Shown here piece after piece: positions 36,493-46,795 of a stretch of DNA of 64,000 nucleotides. Location: assembly GCA_947034885.2 (NCBI GenBank), contig OX344752.2:27532386-27596385 (forward strand). Direction: 5' to 3'. A program made the position numbers and the translations under genes. The notes beneath the pieces were generated by a model. The model was not told where the DNA came from, made no database searches, and was given only the letters and a program-made list of their open reading frames with translations. This DNA is from Thuidium tamariscinum. Its lineage: Eukaryota; Streptophyta; Bryopsida; Hypnales; Thuidiaceae. Each line of letters opens with the position of its first letter. Position 1 is the first letter of the stretch.

Positions 36493-37122
36493 CTATCGGG
36501 TATTACGTCCTGGAGGTCGCTTCCGATCGAGCCTCCCGCGCATGGTGAACGCGGGCCCTCCTCGCTTTCCCTGCGTATCATACGCCCCAGGTCCCGGATT
36601 CTCATCTTTCCCCGCATCCCCAAACCGTTTCCCCAAACTGAAAGCCGGAATACAGTTGTGCACATATGGGTCGTAACTTCCGGGCCCGGGGTTATTCCGG
36701 TCCAACGCCCCGTCACTAGCACTGCGAGTCCGCAAGCTGAAGCTGGGGCCTCCCGGAGTCAAGTGCGGAGTGTACGCGCCTGGTCCCGGGTTTTTCTTGC
36801 TGGAAGCCGCGTCGTGCAACCTCCTCGCGATGCTGTAGGCTGGTGGGCACGAATGCGTGTAGCGCGTGTCAGAGGAGTACGTGCCGGGACCTGGCATGCT
36901 GTCGTCCTTGGAGAGGCCAGGAAGGCGCGCGGGGAAAGAGAAGGAGGGGCCGGCATCGGGGAATCGGGGAGAGTAGGTGCCGGGGCCGGGAAGCGCGTCG
37001 TCGTCGTCGTCGAAATTCAGCTTTTTGCCGATAGTGTACTTCGGGGCTTGGGTTGTTGTCGCTGTGTCTTTCGCGCAGTATGCACCAGGTCCTGGATTGT
37101 CGTTCCAAAGCTCATCTCCCAT
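36493..37122 (-). CDS. Sperm-tail PG-rich repeat (SHIPPO/ODF3-type) protein, 6 repeats
   Basis: An intronless 209-aa protein from ATG at 37122 (MGDELWNDNPGPGAY) to TAG at 36493. Six PGPG(A/T/S)Y motifs recur every ~30-36 residues, each followed by a P-x-(Y/F)-(S/T) segment and a basic end such as IARRL or LGKRF. This is the STPGR/SHIPPO repeat of outer-dense-fibre-3-type proteins, microtubule-associated components of sperm flagella and other axonemes. The start is chosen because the adjacent paralogue has an equivalent methionine before its first repeat; a TTG two codons upstream is not needed. The last two repeats align closely with those of the paralogue at 43117-44319. In plants the family fits motile sperm, so antheridial expression is predicted. 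Confidence 0.85.
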   Translation of the reverse strand: MGDELWNDNPGPGAYCAKDTATTTQAPKYTIGKKLNFDDDDDALPGPGTYSPRFPDAGPSFSFPARLPGLSKDDSMPGPGTYSSDTRYTHSCPPAYSIARRLHDAASSKKNPGPGAYTPHLTPGGPSFSLRTRSASDGALDRNNPGPGSYDPYVHNCIPAFSLGKRFGDAGKDENPGPGAYDTQGKRGGPAFTMRGRLDRKRPPGRNTR

Positions 37123-38405
37123 CGCCAAACGCTCACGGACTCAGAATGTTGATCTTCACACTGGCGTCTTTCCGATTGCCATTGCTGGAGCTCGTGAGTG
37201 CCGGAATCTTGTACATCATTCGCAAGAAGCTGGCTGATCATGTGCTCCTCACTGACACCGCCTAAATTGTTATTGATTGCTCATGTTCTAGCTGGTGAAT
37301 ACTAGCTATAACTCGGCACTGCTTTCATAAGTTCCGTTCGCTGAAACTAGTTGAGTAGTCTTTCCATCAATCCCTCTTGAACGTAACGCTCAGCTCGTGG
37401 AATTTGTATCATCCCGATCGCTGTTGATCGATTTTGCTCTTTGCTAGAGTAAGAGAAAATTCATTAAAATGGCAAAGATTTGCACAGTTGTTCGAAGCAT
37501 AAACTGAAATCTGCCTACTTATCGAGAGAATTAAATACCGATGCGCATCTCATTCGATCGTGCAGATTTACGTGAAGTTGTCTCGAATGCATTGCCTTGG
37601 TTGAAGCTGGTTGATTGATAGATCGCCTTATTGCTACAGGTGCAAGAACGATTGAGATGCGTTGGAAGGTATCATGGGTCACTGTGGGGAAGCGGACATG
37701 GCCTTTGACAGTGCCTCTTCGCAACGCGTAGTATCATCTATTGAAGGGTAAAAGAAGGAGCCTGAACAATTTTCTGTCAGTCTCGTCTGCACGTACGTAT
37801 GTGGAGTGCAATCATACACAAATTCAAACAAGCAACTACACTACGTACGAGAGGCTTCAGGCACAATTTAGTTCTCAAACTTCATCACATTCACTTTTGA
37901 GGTAACTTTTTGTCAATGCAAGACCTCCTCATGTACCTTAGTTCTACAGTCAACTGACTTGGCACAAGTGCTTACGCCTACTATTAAATTGCAGGTTGTC
38001 AAATCATGTTACCCCCTGTTTAACCGTGAAAGTAACCACTTTTTAGCCAAATATTACAGTTCGAACGTTGCACAAAATTTATTAGAACAACTAGAGTACC
38101 TCGCCAATACTATGTTCAACACGCACGAGAGAATACACAATGTAACCGTCCCTATTTTCAATTCAAGCAACGTTCTGCGCATGAAAATTTCATGAAACAA
38201 CCTCAGCTATGACCCAAGCACCATCCACTACAACATTTTTGAATAGATTCTACATACAGTACAAATCATCCTCTCAAAGAATCCTTATTACGCATCAAAA
38301 ATCAAATTTCACCCAGGGCACAAAGATACAGGTCTTTCTGGCAGCATGCACTCTGTTCCGATGATTTCTTCCCACTGAAAGGATGTTTGAGGCTCACTCA
38401 CTCAC
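37123..38405. other. Upstream region of the 6-repeat SHIPPO gene
   Basis: It should include the gene's 5' leader and promoter next to 37123. No TATA box or known element is assigned. A 69-codon minus frame (37515-37724) is unsupported. Confidence 0.4.
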
Positions 38406-38707
38406 TCAGGCCCATGTGCGCATGAAGTCATGGTTGCAATAGAACCCATCGTCTTGCGCCACCCACGCACATCCGTTGTAAGTGTCACAGTTGCATCTCA
38501 CCACGTCATCGAACCCGCACACGTACGTAGGGTCCGTGAAAAGGTCAAAGGCGAGTTCCTTCATGGGTTCCAGCGCTCGCAGTACTTATTCCTTCGTCGA
38601 GATTGGTGGCCTTTCAAGCACTGCACGCTCACGGTGGAGGCCAGCATGCTGCCAATTCTCACGTGCACGCCCTCCGCGCCCACGGTGAAGAAGATCACGA
38701 GGCTCAT
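38406..38707 (-). pseudogene. S-protein-homologue (self-incompatibility S1 family) pseudogene
   Basis: From a signal-peptide-like start at 38707 (MSLVIFFTVGAEG) the frame runs through VHVRIG and VSVQC, then stops at a TGA near 38562. In the next frame the sequence continues as ELAFDLFTDPTYVCGF, then NCDTYNGCAWVAQDDGFYCN and HDFMRTWA, ending at TGA 38406-38408. The second part aligns with the C-terminus of the intact gene at 46796-47197 ([20 protein letters not shown] then NHNFVQKWG). One indel near 38580 therefore breaks the gene. A run of ten A's on this strand lies just before the start, so the original N-terminus may also be lost. A sequencing error is an alternative. Confidence 0.75.
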
Positions 38708-38849
38708 GAGCGCCAACACTTTTTTTTTTCCTGACACAAATGAAACAGCACCAACACTTTGAAACTCGCCATGGATATACTGTATCGGTATCGCTCCTGA
38801 CCAGCGCTCTGCAACTGATCAAATGACTTTGCAATTTGTCGATGCTGAC

Positions 38850-40400
38850 ACGATTTGTCAGGAGAACGCGATGTAGGATTCGTGTTCGAAGGTTTACGAG
38901 AAACTGGGGTTTTTGAGGAAGGACTTGTGTTAAGTTGTGCCGAATTGCAGAGCAAAGTCCAGCTGTTTGAGACCTCTAATTAAGCTAGCTTTGGATTAGA
39001 GCTTGACCTTGCAAGCGTTTTGGACTTCAAAACAATTGTCTACATGTAATGGGAGTTGTCAGAGTTGTTCGGTCGATCAGAAGAAGGTGATTTCGGAATT
39101 CTGTACCAAAAGTCTACCAGAATCTCGAATTTTGAGGAAAGGAGAATTGTGTAATAGTGCTCAAACAGGTAGCGAATCTGCAAAGTGCAGGACAGAGTCA
39201 AGGTCTTGGAGACCTCTAGGCTTTGAATTAGAGCTTAACCTTACGTTTGATCTGCAATTAAAATGTCAACATGTAATGAGGGGTGTCAGAGCTGGTTGGT
39301 TGCAGAAGTCTAAGGAGATGTGATTTCAGAATTGTACAATAACTTTACGAAAACTTTGAGGAAAGAGAATCGTTTTACAATGCCCAATTTGGTAGTGAAT
39401 TTGCAAAAATGTGAAGCAGGATTCGCGTTGTTTGAAACCTCTAAGCGCTGGACCAGAGGTGGGCCCTGCGTTTTGAACTGTAAAATGTCAACATTGAAGT
39501 AATGAGCGGCAGAGTTGGTCTGCAGGAGAAGATGGTTTCGGAATTGTAAGTATTTCCAAATTTCTACCAGAAATTAGAACTTTGACGAACTTTGGAGAAT
39601 TGTGTAACAGTGACCCATATGGTAACAAACCTGCAAATAGCAGAGCTGGAGTCACGGTGTTGGAGACCGAGCTACGATTTGGATGAGCCTGACCCTGCGT
39701 TTTGGACTGCAAAATGTCAACGTATAGTGAGGGGTGTCAGAGCTGGTCTGCTGAGGAAGGTGATTTTGGAATTGCGTTCCAAATCTCTAGGAGAAGCTAG
39801 ATGTTGGAGGAAAGGAGCATTGTGTTGCAGTATTTAATTTGGTAATAAGCCTGTGAATCGCAGAGCAGGAGGAAATCACGATGTTTGGCACGTCTGAGCT
39901 TCTGATCAGAGCTTAACCGTGTGTTTCGGACTGCACAATTGATGTCAGCATATGTGAGGCGTGTCAGAGTTGGTTTGCAGAAGAAGGCGATTTCAAAATT
40001 GTGATCCAAAACCCTACGAGAAGGTAGTCTAATCGTATTGCAGTGCCCAATGTGGTCACAAACCTGCGAATTGCAGAGCAGGAGTCACGATGTTTGGCAC
40101 CTCTGAGCTTCAGATCAGAGATTTTCGGACTCCAAAATGTCAGCATATGTGAGTGGTGTCAGAGTTGGTCTGCAGAAGAAGGCGATTATTTTTGTAATTG
40201 CGATCCAAAATCCTTGGAGAAGCTAGACCTTTGAGGGAAAGAAAATTGCGTCGTGCCCAACCTAACTTCCTTAAAGACGAATCGCGTTTGCCCAATTTGG
40301 TAACAAATTAACCTGCAATCGCTGACTGAGCAGGAGTCTCGAAGTTCGACACGGGCCTCGGGGAATTTGGAACATCTCAAGTTTTCCAAAGCTCTCAAAA
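38850..40400. repeat. Diverged ~220-bp tandem array, about seven units
   Basis: Units begin near 38945, 39175, 39400, 39630, 39850, 40065 and 40300. They share, in order, a TTGCAGAGCAGGAGTCACG-like start, GAGCTT, a CGTTTTGGACTGCAAAATGT-like block, a GGTGTCAGAGTTGGTCTGCA-like block, a GAAGGCGATTTCGGAATTG-like block and GAGAAGCTAG. Divergence between units is considerable. Several short ORFs arise from the array but are not conserved in frame, so it is probably non-coding. Confidence 0.8.
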
Positions 40401-40797
40401 AGCATCAAACTGGAATCAATTGCTCATAAGCAACGTGGAGTGGTGAGGCAGGGATGGTTTCTGAAAAACAATCTCGGTTAATCTTGCCAAAAATGAGATG
40501 CACCAGTCCATATTTTGGGAGAATTAGCAATGAACTGAGAGAATCGACAGCCAGTTTATTTTCCTATAATAACAAAAATATATTCCAAGTAGATGTTCAA
40601 AGAACTACTCAAAAGTATGATTGTAAAAATCGACGAGTAACTGAGACTTTCAGAATTGGGAACAAGTAAATAACAGATAATTAACCGGTGCGGCTCAATT
40701 CCTCTCTGGTCGCTGACTTGACAACAAGGACTGGAGTAAATTTAAGTTTAGTAAGTATACCAGTAATTGGGCTAAGTTTTTGCCATTTTAACTGAAA

Positions 40798-41834
40798 ATT
40801 GCCAACTCCATCCCTGAAGGAATATGCTTGACACGATCGAGCAGCTGAAGTCTCCTTTGACGCTTTGAATGTGCATCAATCTTGAAGCCTATTAAAATGG
40901 TGCCATGGTCGCAGAGCATATGCTCCTGGTAGCAATCTGTCACTAAATGACTCAGGCTTGCTTGCAATCTGAGAGTGTACACTCAGTACTCTCGATCGAT
41001 ACAGATCCGTGATGAGATCCTTCAGGACAGCTTTGCAATCACATCAAGCTGGACATCCTGTTTCAGTCGTGGCTCACGAACAAGCTTATCATCGGTATAT
41101 CCCCGAGTGGCGCAATTGGAATGTTTTTAAATATCGATGGGCAATTGGGCTCATTAAGTAGAGTTCTGATAGTTGGTGGAATTTTCTAGAAAGTTTAAAT
41201 GCCACATGGCGGGTGTTAGGAAACTCCTCATATTTGTATTCAAGTTCAGGGGCTGAAAAAGAGGTATATGTTGTTTTCAAGGTAATTAAGGGTCAATAAA
41301 CTTCTATCTTTATTCATTGGTGGGTCTGTGATCAATTGACCACCTCAGGTTCTTCCACATGAATTTGTACCAAGGATGCACATATTTGTTACATTGGCGA
41401 AATTGACATACGCTTACAATTTCTAGGCAAAGTTTTCAGCTCCCCAACTGGGACTGCAACACTTTTGACTTGCCCATGATCTCCAGCCTCACTGAATCAA
41501 CCACTCAAAGCCTCAAAATAATAGTCAAAACTATATGATCGGTGGAATTTTTTAGAGCTCTAGGCATTTGAATGTCACATTCTTGGAACTCTAAAATTTT
41601 GTTTTGACACAGAAGATTGTCCATCTGGAACATTCAATTTATGAACCCAAGTGCTCACCATAGGATCAGAAAGATTATTCTTCCCTAAGACTCTTGTATA
41701 GAGATTTTGTAAAATTGCCATTGTAGTTGCTTATCTATTTTGGAGGCTAACAGAACTTGTCCTAGCTTTAATTTTGAATGCCTACAACATTTACCAGTCT
41801 CAAATTATGTCAATTCAATGAAAGTACAAGAATT
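40798..41834. repeat. Segmental duplication, copy A
   Basis: Collinear with 45297-46287. Shared landmarks are AAGGAATATGCTTGACACG, GGTCGCAGAGCATATGCTCC, GATCCGTGATGAGATCCTTC, CACCTCAGGTTCTTCCACAT and a shared end AATGTCAATTCAATGAAA. A minus-strand frame reading CQEHMLCDHGT-like residues is kept in both copies over ~30 codons, but not beyond it. No gene is assigned. Confidence 0.8.
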
Positions 41835-43116
41835 GGGCATGGCGAAGGAAGAAAATCAGCCAGGTTATTATATTCTATTTAGAAATCATTTGTTTCTCTA
41901 TCCAAGTTAATTAAACTTTTCTTCTTAACACCAAAATGTATTCAAGTTGATGATGATGATTAAGATGTGCTTTTGTATTTGCCTTTGCCAACATTTTCAA
42001 GTTGGTGTTTGAAAAGGTTGTAGACTTTTGAATTGCAGAAATTTATTTGTAAAGTGTATTCATGAATTTGGTTTTGGTATAGGTTGTACTGACCTACAAC
42101 AATTAAAAAACATTGCATTGTACATCCATGGGACCATGGAAATTAAATCTCTTCTTCAACTAAGTACTTGTGTATAGAAAACAATGTGCTCTTCTAGTCA
42201 TTATCCTTGGTCTCTCTTTGTTCTTTGGATTGCTTTGAGGGATCATGTTAGTAATCTAATTTGTTTAGTGTGTTGCTAAGGTAGGAGGCTCTAAAATTGC
42301 ACAAGCATTAAGACTATCACCCCTATAAATAGTTGTAAAATGGACATGAGGTGATTCTTAAATTGACCTTTATGATCATTGAATTAATCGAGGAAAAAAA
42401 ACATTATTAATTGCAAGAGCCAATCATTCTCTTTGCTTTCCCCATTTCTCTTTAGAAATTGCTTAACAGTTTATGGAAGCCTCCTAGGATCATAAATAGG
42501 GGCAATTGACACAACTCATTTGAAAATTCATAACTAACTCAATAATGCTTCAAAAAATACAAAACCACTTGTGTTAGATTCTTCATCTATTCCTCTTTGT
42601 CTGAAAAATGAGCTAAAAATAATTCCCATGTAATGAAATACAAAAAAAGGCAGATCAGCCCTAAGATGAGTGGTTTCTGAGCCTCCTACCTTACATGCTT
42701 AGAGTATCTGATGGTGAGAATTCAAGTACTCAAGGATGATTGTGACTTAACTTGGAAGGAGAATAGAAAACAGGCACTGACTTGGTTGCATGATAATTCA
42801 ATACACTAAATACTAACAAGTAAAAATACCACCTTGGCTCATATATAGTTGAGCAAGCAGGCTCTCTATGAGAGCCTCTGACCCTATTGCAATGACCTGG
42901 ACGTTCTTCAAGTAAGCCTTTGTGCCTCCCTCCCACATGCAGCTTTTGTCACTGCAAAACCTCCTCCCCTTTCATGCAAAGCCAATAATAGAATGTGGCC
43001 ATTATAACTGAAAATTTTCCAGTTCAATGGAAATTCGAATGTGTAGGATTGTTCACCAGAAACCCAATCCAGGCAATGTAAACAAATACAAGCTCTCAGC
43101 GCTACCAGCGTGGCCG
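41835..43116. other. Intergenic DNA between the duplication and the 12-repeat SHIPPO gene
   Basis: AT-rich up to about 42900, then GC-richer. No gene recognised; the stretch next to 43116 is probably the 3' flank of the SHIPPO gene. Confidence 0.45.
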
Positions 43117-44319
43117 TCACGTCGACCCGCAGTCGCGATACGAGTAATCGCCTCTCGTTTTGTGCTGATCCGGGCGTCTTCGTGGATGCCGCCCAAGAAT
43201 ACTATACGCCGGCCCGTCACTCTTCGACCTCACGTGGTAACTCCCAGGTCCAGGATTATCATCTCCGCGCCCCTCGCCCAGCCTCTTCGCAATACTGAAC
43301 GCAGGAATGCAGTTATGCACATCGGGATCATACGATCCAGGCCCAGGATTCGCATCCCCAGCTCGCGCCTTCGATCTTGTCGCGAGGCTGAAACTGGGCG
43401 CGTCACTTCTGATCCGCGGCTCGTAACTCCCGGGACCCGGATTCTTGTCCCCGCTCCTACTCGGCAACTTGCTGGCAATGCTGTACGACGGCGCGCCTGA
43501 AATTATCCCGTGCCTGTAGCTTCCAGGGCCTGGGTAATTGTCACGCGACCTGCTTCCCGGCTTCGCCGCGAGGCTGTAGGCGGGCGCGCACGAGTGCCGT
43601 GAGGGGTCATACTCTCCTGGTCCGGGGATGCAGTCGGGCGTGCCGTCGAGTAGTCTTCGTGAGATCGAGTAGGAGACGCCACGGTCGTTGCGGTCTAAGT
43701 TGTAGGAGCCTGGGCCTGGGTTTGCGTCCATGGGCGCTGTGCTGCAGCGCTTGGCGAGGCTGTAGGCAGGGACGCAGGAGTGGAGACTGGGGTCGTAGGC
43801 ACCGGGGCCAGGCAGGGGCTCCCCTCTAGTGGTGTGAGGGCGCACGGCAATGCTGTAGGAAGGCGCGCCCGAGGTAAGCCGGCTGGTGTACGCGCCCGGG
43901 CCTGGCGTGGTGGGCTTGCTGGCACCGCGCATGCGTGCTGCAAGGGAGTACGCGGGGCCGGCGACGGTCGAGCGGGCTTCGTAGCTGCCGGGGCCGGGGT
44001 TCCTGTCGCCGGTGCCGTCGGAGAGCTTGCTGGCGATGCTGTAGGAAGGCGGGCATTGCTTCGTGTAGCTGACCTCAGAGGTGTAAGCACCGGGGCCGGG
44101 GTAGTGGTCCTTGGAGCGCGCGCTGAAACGGGAGGGGATGGTGTAGGAGGGGCCGCAACGGCCCAGCCGCGGGTCGTAAGCTCCGGGCCCTGGCTGATCC
44201 GCGTTGTGGGCACTGCGGAACTTCTGCCCGATGGAGTAGATGGGCGCCGCACGAGTGGTGTAGCGGTCGCGTGTGCAGTATGCCCCAGGCCCTGGATTGT
44301 CGTTATATGCCTCATCCAT
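43117..44319 (-). CDS. Sperm-tail PG-rich repeat (SHIPPO/ODF3-type) protein, 12 repeats
   Basis: An intronless 400-aa protein from ATG at 44319 (MDEAYNDNPGPGAYC) to TGA at 43117-43119. Twelve PGPG(A/S/E)Y motifs occur every ~33-35 residues, each followed by a P-(S/A)-Y-(S/T)-(I/L) segment and a basic end (IASKL, LAKRC, ISRRL). The codons are GC-rich, unlike the flanks. It is a paralogue of the 6-repeat gene at 36493-37122, with matching first and last repeats, so the pair differ mainly by internal gain or loss of six repeats. The frame stays open upstream to 44493 (58 extra codons), but that part lies in a 148-bp tandem duplication and has no counterpart in the paralogue, so I take the inner ATG. 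The family associates with axonemal microtubules of sperm; a role in motile male gametes is inferred. Confidence 0.87.
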   Translation of the reverse strand: MDEAYNDNPGPGAYCTRDRYTTRAAPIYSIGQKFRSAHNADQPGPGAYDPRLGRCGPSYTIPSRFSARSKDHYPGPGAYTSEVSYTKQCPPSYSIASKLSDGTGDRNPGPGSYEARSTVAGPAYSLAARMRGASKPTTPGPGAYTSRLTSGAPSYSIAVRPHTTRGEPLPGPGAYDPSLHSCVPAYSLAKRCSTAPMDANPGPGSYNLDRNDRGVSYSISRRLLDGTPDCIPGPGEYDPSRHSCAPAYSLAAKPGSRSRDNYPGPGSYRHGIISGAPSYSIASKLPSRSGDKNPGPGSYEPRIRSDAPSFSLATRSKARAGDANPGPGSYDPDVHNCIPAFSIAKRLGEGRGDDNPGPGSYHVRSKSDGPAYSILGRHPRRRPDQHKTRGDYSYRDCGST

Positions 44320-44352
44320 GGCTCCTTCGCTAGCTCGAACCTCGCGGAGGGT

Positions 44353-44648
44353 CGAATTCAGCGCCTCACATTGCTCGCACAGCGCTCCATCTCCTTCACG
44401 TCTGCACTCGAATTCGCCAACCCATGCAATCCAGCGTTTGAACACGCGGACATTGATCAATAGCGTTACCGCAAAAATTCTGCTTGTATTCACTCGTGAT
44501 CGAATTCAGCGCCTCACAATGCGCGTACAACGCCCCATCTCCCCCGAGTGTGCACACTAATTCTCCAATCCTCGATTCAATTCTTCGGGTGAAACTCAGA
44601 GATCGATCAATAGCGTCACCGTATTCCATTCCACACATGTATTCAATC
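44353..44648. repeat. 148-bp tandem duplication at the 5' end of the SHIPPO gene
   Basis: CGAATTCAGCGCCTCACA occurs at 44353 and 44501, and the following ~145 bp are similar (ACAGCGCTCCATCTCC versus ACAACGCCCCATCTCC; GATCAATAGCGT in both). It covers the leader or N-terminal extension of the 12-repeat gene. Both copies keep minus-strand open frames with a GDGALC/GDGALY...CEALNS segment, in different frames relative to the gene. Confidence 0.8.
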
Positions 44649-44699
44649 CGCAGTTTCCTCAACAATTCCAAAACTCGCAGATCGAGTCATGATTCTAAT

Positions 44700-45045
44700 T
44701 TATCCTAGTTGATCGAATTTCCCGGCATGCATGTCGTGAGAGAGGGTCAAGCTGCTGGTAGAGCCGCAGAGGAGATTGAAGCGATGTCGCAATTACAGCT
44801 TCTCAGCTAGAAAACCTTTGAAATTTCAGCGTCTTCTGGAATCTAGGACGGAATACTCGTATCTTGGAGCTGGGAAGGCATAACATTGTGTAAAAAGGCA
44901 TAACATTGTGATTAGTTGCTCGTTACTTGGAAATTCGTAATACCTCTTCATCCAAACAGAGTCTACGAAATCGTGGGGTACGTTTTGGATATTTGGGTAA
45001 TTTAACCGGTTTAGAAAATCTTCTAATATTCCATGATTAGACCAG
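44700..45045. other. Upstream flank of the 12-repeat SHIPPO gene
   Basis: GC-moderate DNA with no recognised feature; probable promoter region. Confidence 0.35.
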
Positions 45046-45265
45046 GTCTACGACATTACATAGAACAATCCGCCTCGATGTGTAGAATTCGTCGACACTT
45101 AATTAAACTCCGAATCTCATCTGACTGACCTCACAAACTAAGACCCTGTACAGTACTGTACAGTACAACAATCCGCCTCTGGAGACAATCCTTGACCTTG
45201 AATTGGCCAACATTCATCACTTGAAAAAACGCCAAAATCTTTCATAACAGCCAAACTACTGTAGT
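45046..45265. repeat. Segmental duplication unit C, copy 1
   Basis: Similar to 46412-46652. Shared landmarks are CTGACTGACCTCACAAAC, AGTACTGTACA, AACAATCCGCC and AATCCTTGACCTTGAAT. It sits immediately before duplication copy B. Confidence 0.75.
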
Positions 45266-45296
45266 GTGCAAGCAGATTCGATCGCCACTAAACACT

Positions 45297-46287
45297 GACA
45301 ATTCCGTCCTCAAGGAATATGCTTGACACGATCGAGCAGCTAAAGTCTTCTTGACGGACGCTTTGAATGTACATCAATCTTGAAACCTAAAACGGTGCCA
45401 TGGTCGCAGAGCATATGCTCCTGGCAGCAATTTGTCGATGACTCAGGCTTGCTAGCTTGCAATCTGAGAGTGTACCGTACTCTCAATTCAGATCCGTGAT
45501 GAGATCCTTCAGGACAGCTTTGCAATCACATCAAGCTGTCCTGTTTCTGTCGTGGCTCACGAACAAGCTTAGCATTGGATATCCCCGAGTGGCGCAATTT
45601 GAATTGTTGGTCGGGGTGGGATTTTCTTGAAAGTTGAAATGCGACACATGCGGCGTTAGGAAATAAGTTCCAATATTTATTTTCAAGTTCGAGGGAGCCC
45701 TGATAAAATGTCCTCCGTATATTATGTTGTTTTTCAAGGTACCTACGAGAGTCTACAAAACTCTATCTTAGTTAAGTTATTGATGGGTCTGTGATCAATT
45801 GACCACCTCAGGTTCTTCCACATGAATTTGTACCATAAATTATGCTCATTTTTGTTACATTGGCGAAATTGGCAAACGCTTACAATTTTTAGGCGAACTT
45901 TTGAGCTCCCCAAAACACTTTTGACTTGCCCAACCTCACTGAATCACCCGGGCAAAGTCTCAAAATAATAGTCAAGACTATATATTAAGTGGTGTATTTT
46001 AGAGCTATAGGCAATTGAATATCATATTTTTGGAACCCTAAATTTCGTTCTGACTGTCCGTCTGGAACTTTTAATTAATGATCCCAAGTGCTCACCATAG
46101 GATCGAAAAGATTTTTCTTCCTTTAGATTCTTGTAGTATAGCGATTTTATCAACTTGCCACTGTAGTTGCCTACCTGTGATGGAGGCAAACAGTTTTGTT
46201 ATTAATTTCTGACCGAGCTTCGATTTTGAATAACTGCTCACAACGTTTACCACTCTCAAATAATGTCAATTCAATGAAAACACAAGA
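45297..46287. repeat. Segmental duplication, copy B
   Basis: Collinear partner of 40798-41834 in the same orientation, with substitutions and several small indels. Flanked on both sides by unit C copies. No intact gene. Confidence 0.8.
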
Positions 46288-46411
46288 TTAAACTCTTATA
46301 CTGTCATCGGTGTTGCAACACATGTATGCCACCACAACATCAGTAATGTCGCCCCGCCCAGGCTTACTAACACCATTCCCCAGACGAAGCTATGGCTAAA
46401 CCACACAGTCC

Positions 46412-46652
46412 AAGTCTACTACATTACTTACAATTATCCACCTTGATGTGCAAAACATTTCGAAACTTTATTAGACCCCCAAATCTCCGAAAAGCCAAAG
46501 TCCTCTGACTGACCTCACAAACAAAGACCCGGTTCAGTACTGTACAACAATCCGCCCCTGGCTGGAGATAATCCTTGACCTTGAATAGGCCAACATTTAT
46601 TACTTCAAAAAAACACCAAAATCTTTTATAATGTTCAGCCGAACTACCGCAT
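46412..46652. repeat. Segmental duplication unit C, copy 2
   Basis: Partner of 45046-45265, about 150 bp before the stop of the S1-like gene. Confidence 0.75.
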
Positions 46653-46795
46653 TGCATCAACTAATCGACATATAAAAAGGTGATCAATGCGCCAGTTACT
46701 CATTCCGCAAGACATTCAAGCGAAGTGCCGAATCTGCACCAGAGCGTAACTACGATGCTAGCTAGCTCTGGCTGATCATGAATTGGTGTGCATGC

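Noticed and set aside
36658-37152. 164-codon plus-strand ORF
   Set aside because: Antisense shadow of the GC-rich 6-repeat SHIPPO gene; no motif of its own.
43780-44463. 227-codon plus-strand ORF, and 206-codon minus ORF at 43695-44315
   Set aside because: Alternative frames of the 12-repeat SHIPPO gene; their low-complexity composition follows from its GC-rich repeats.
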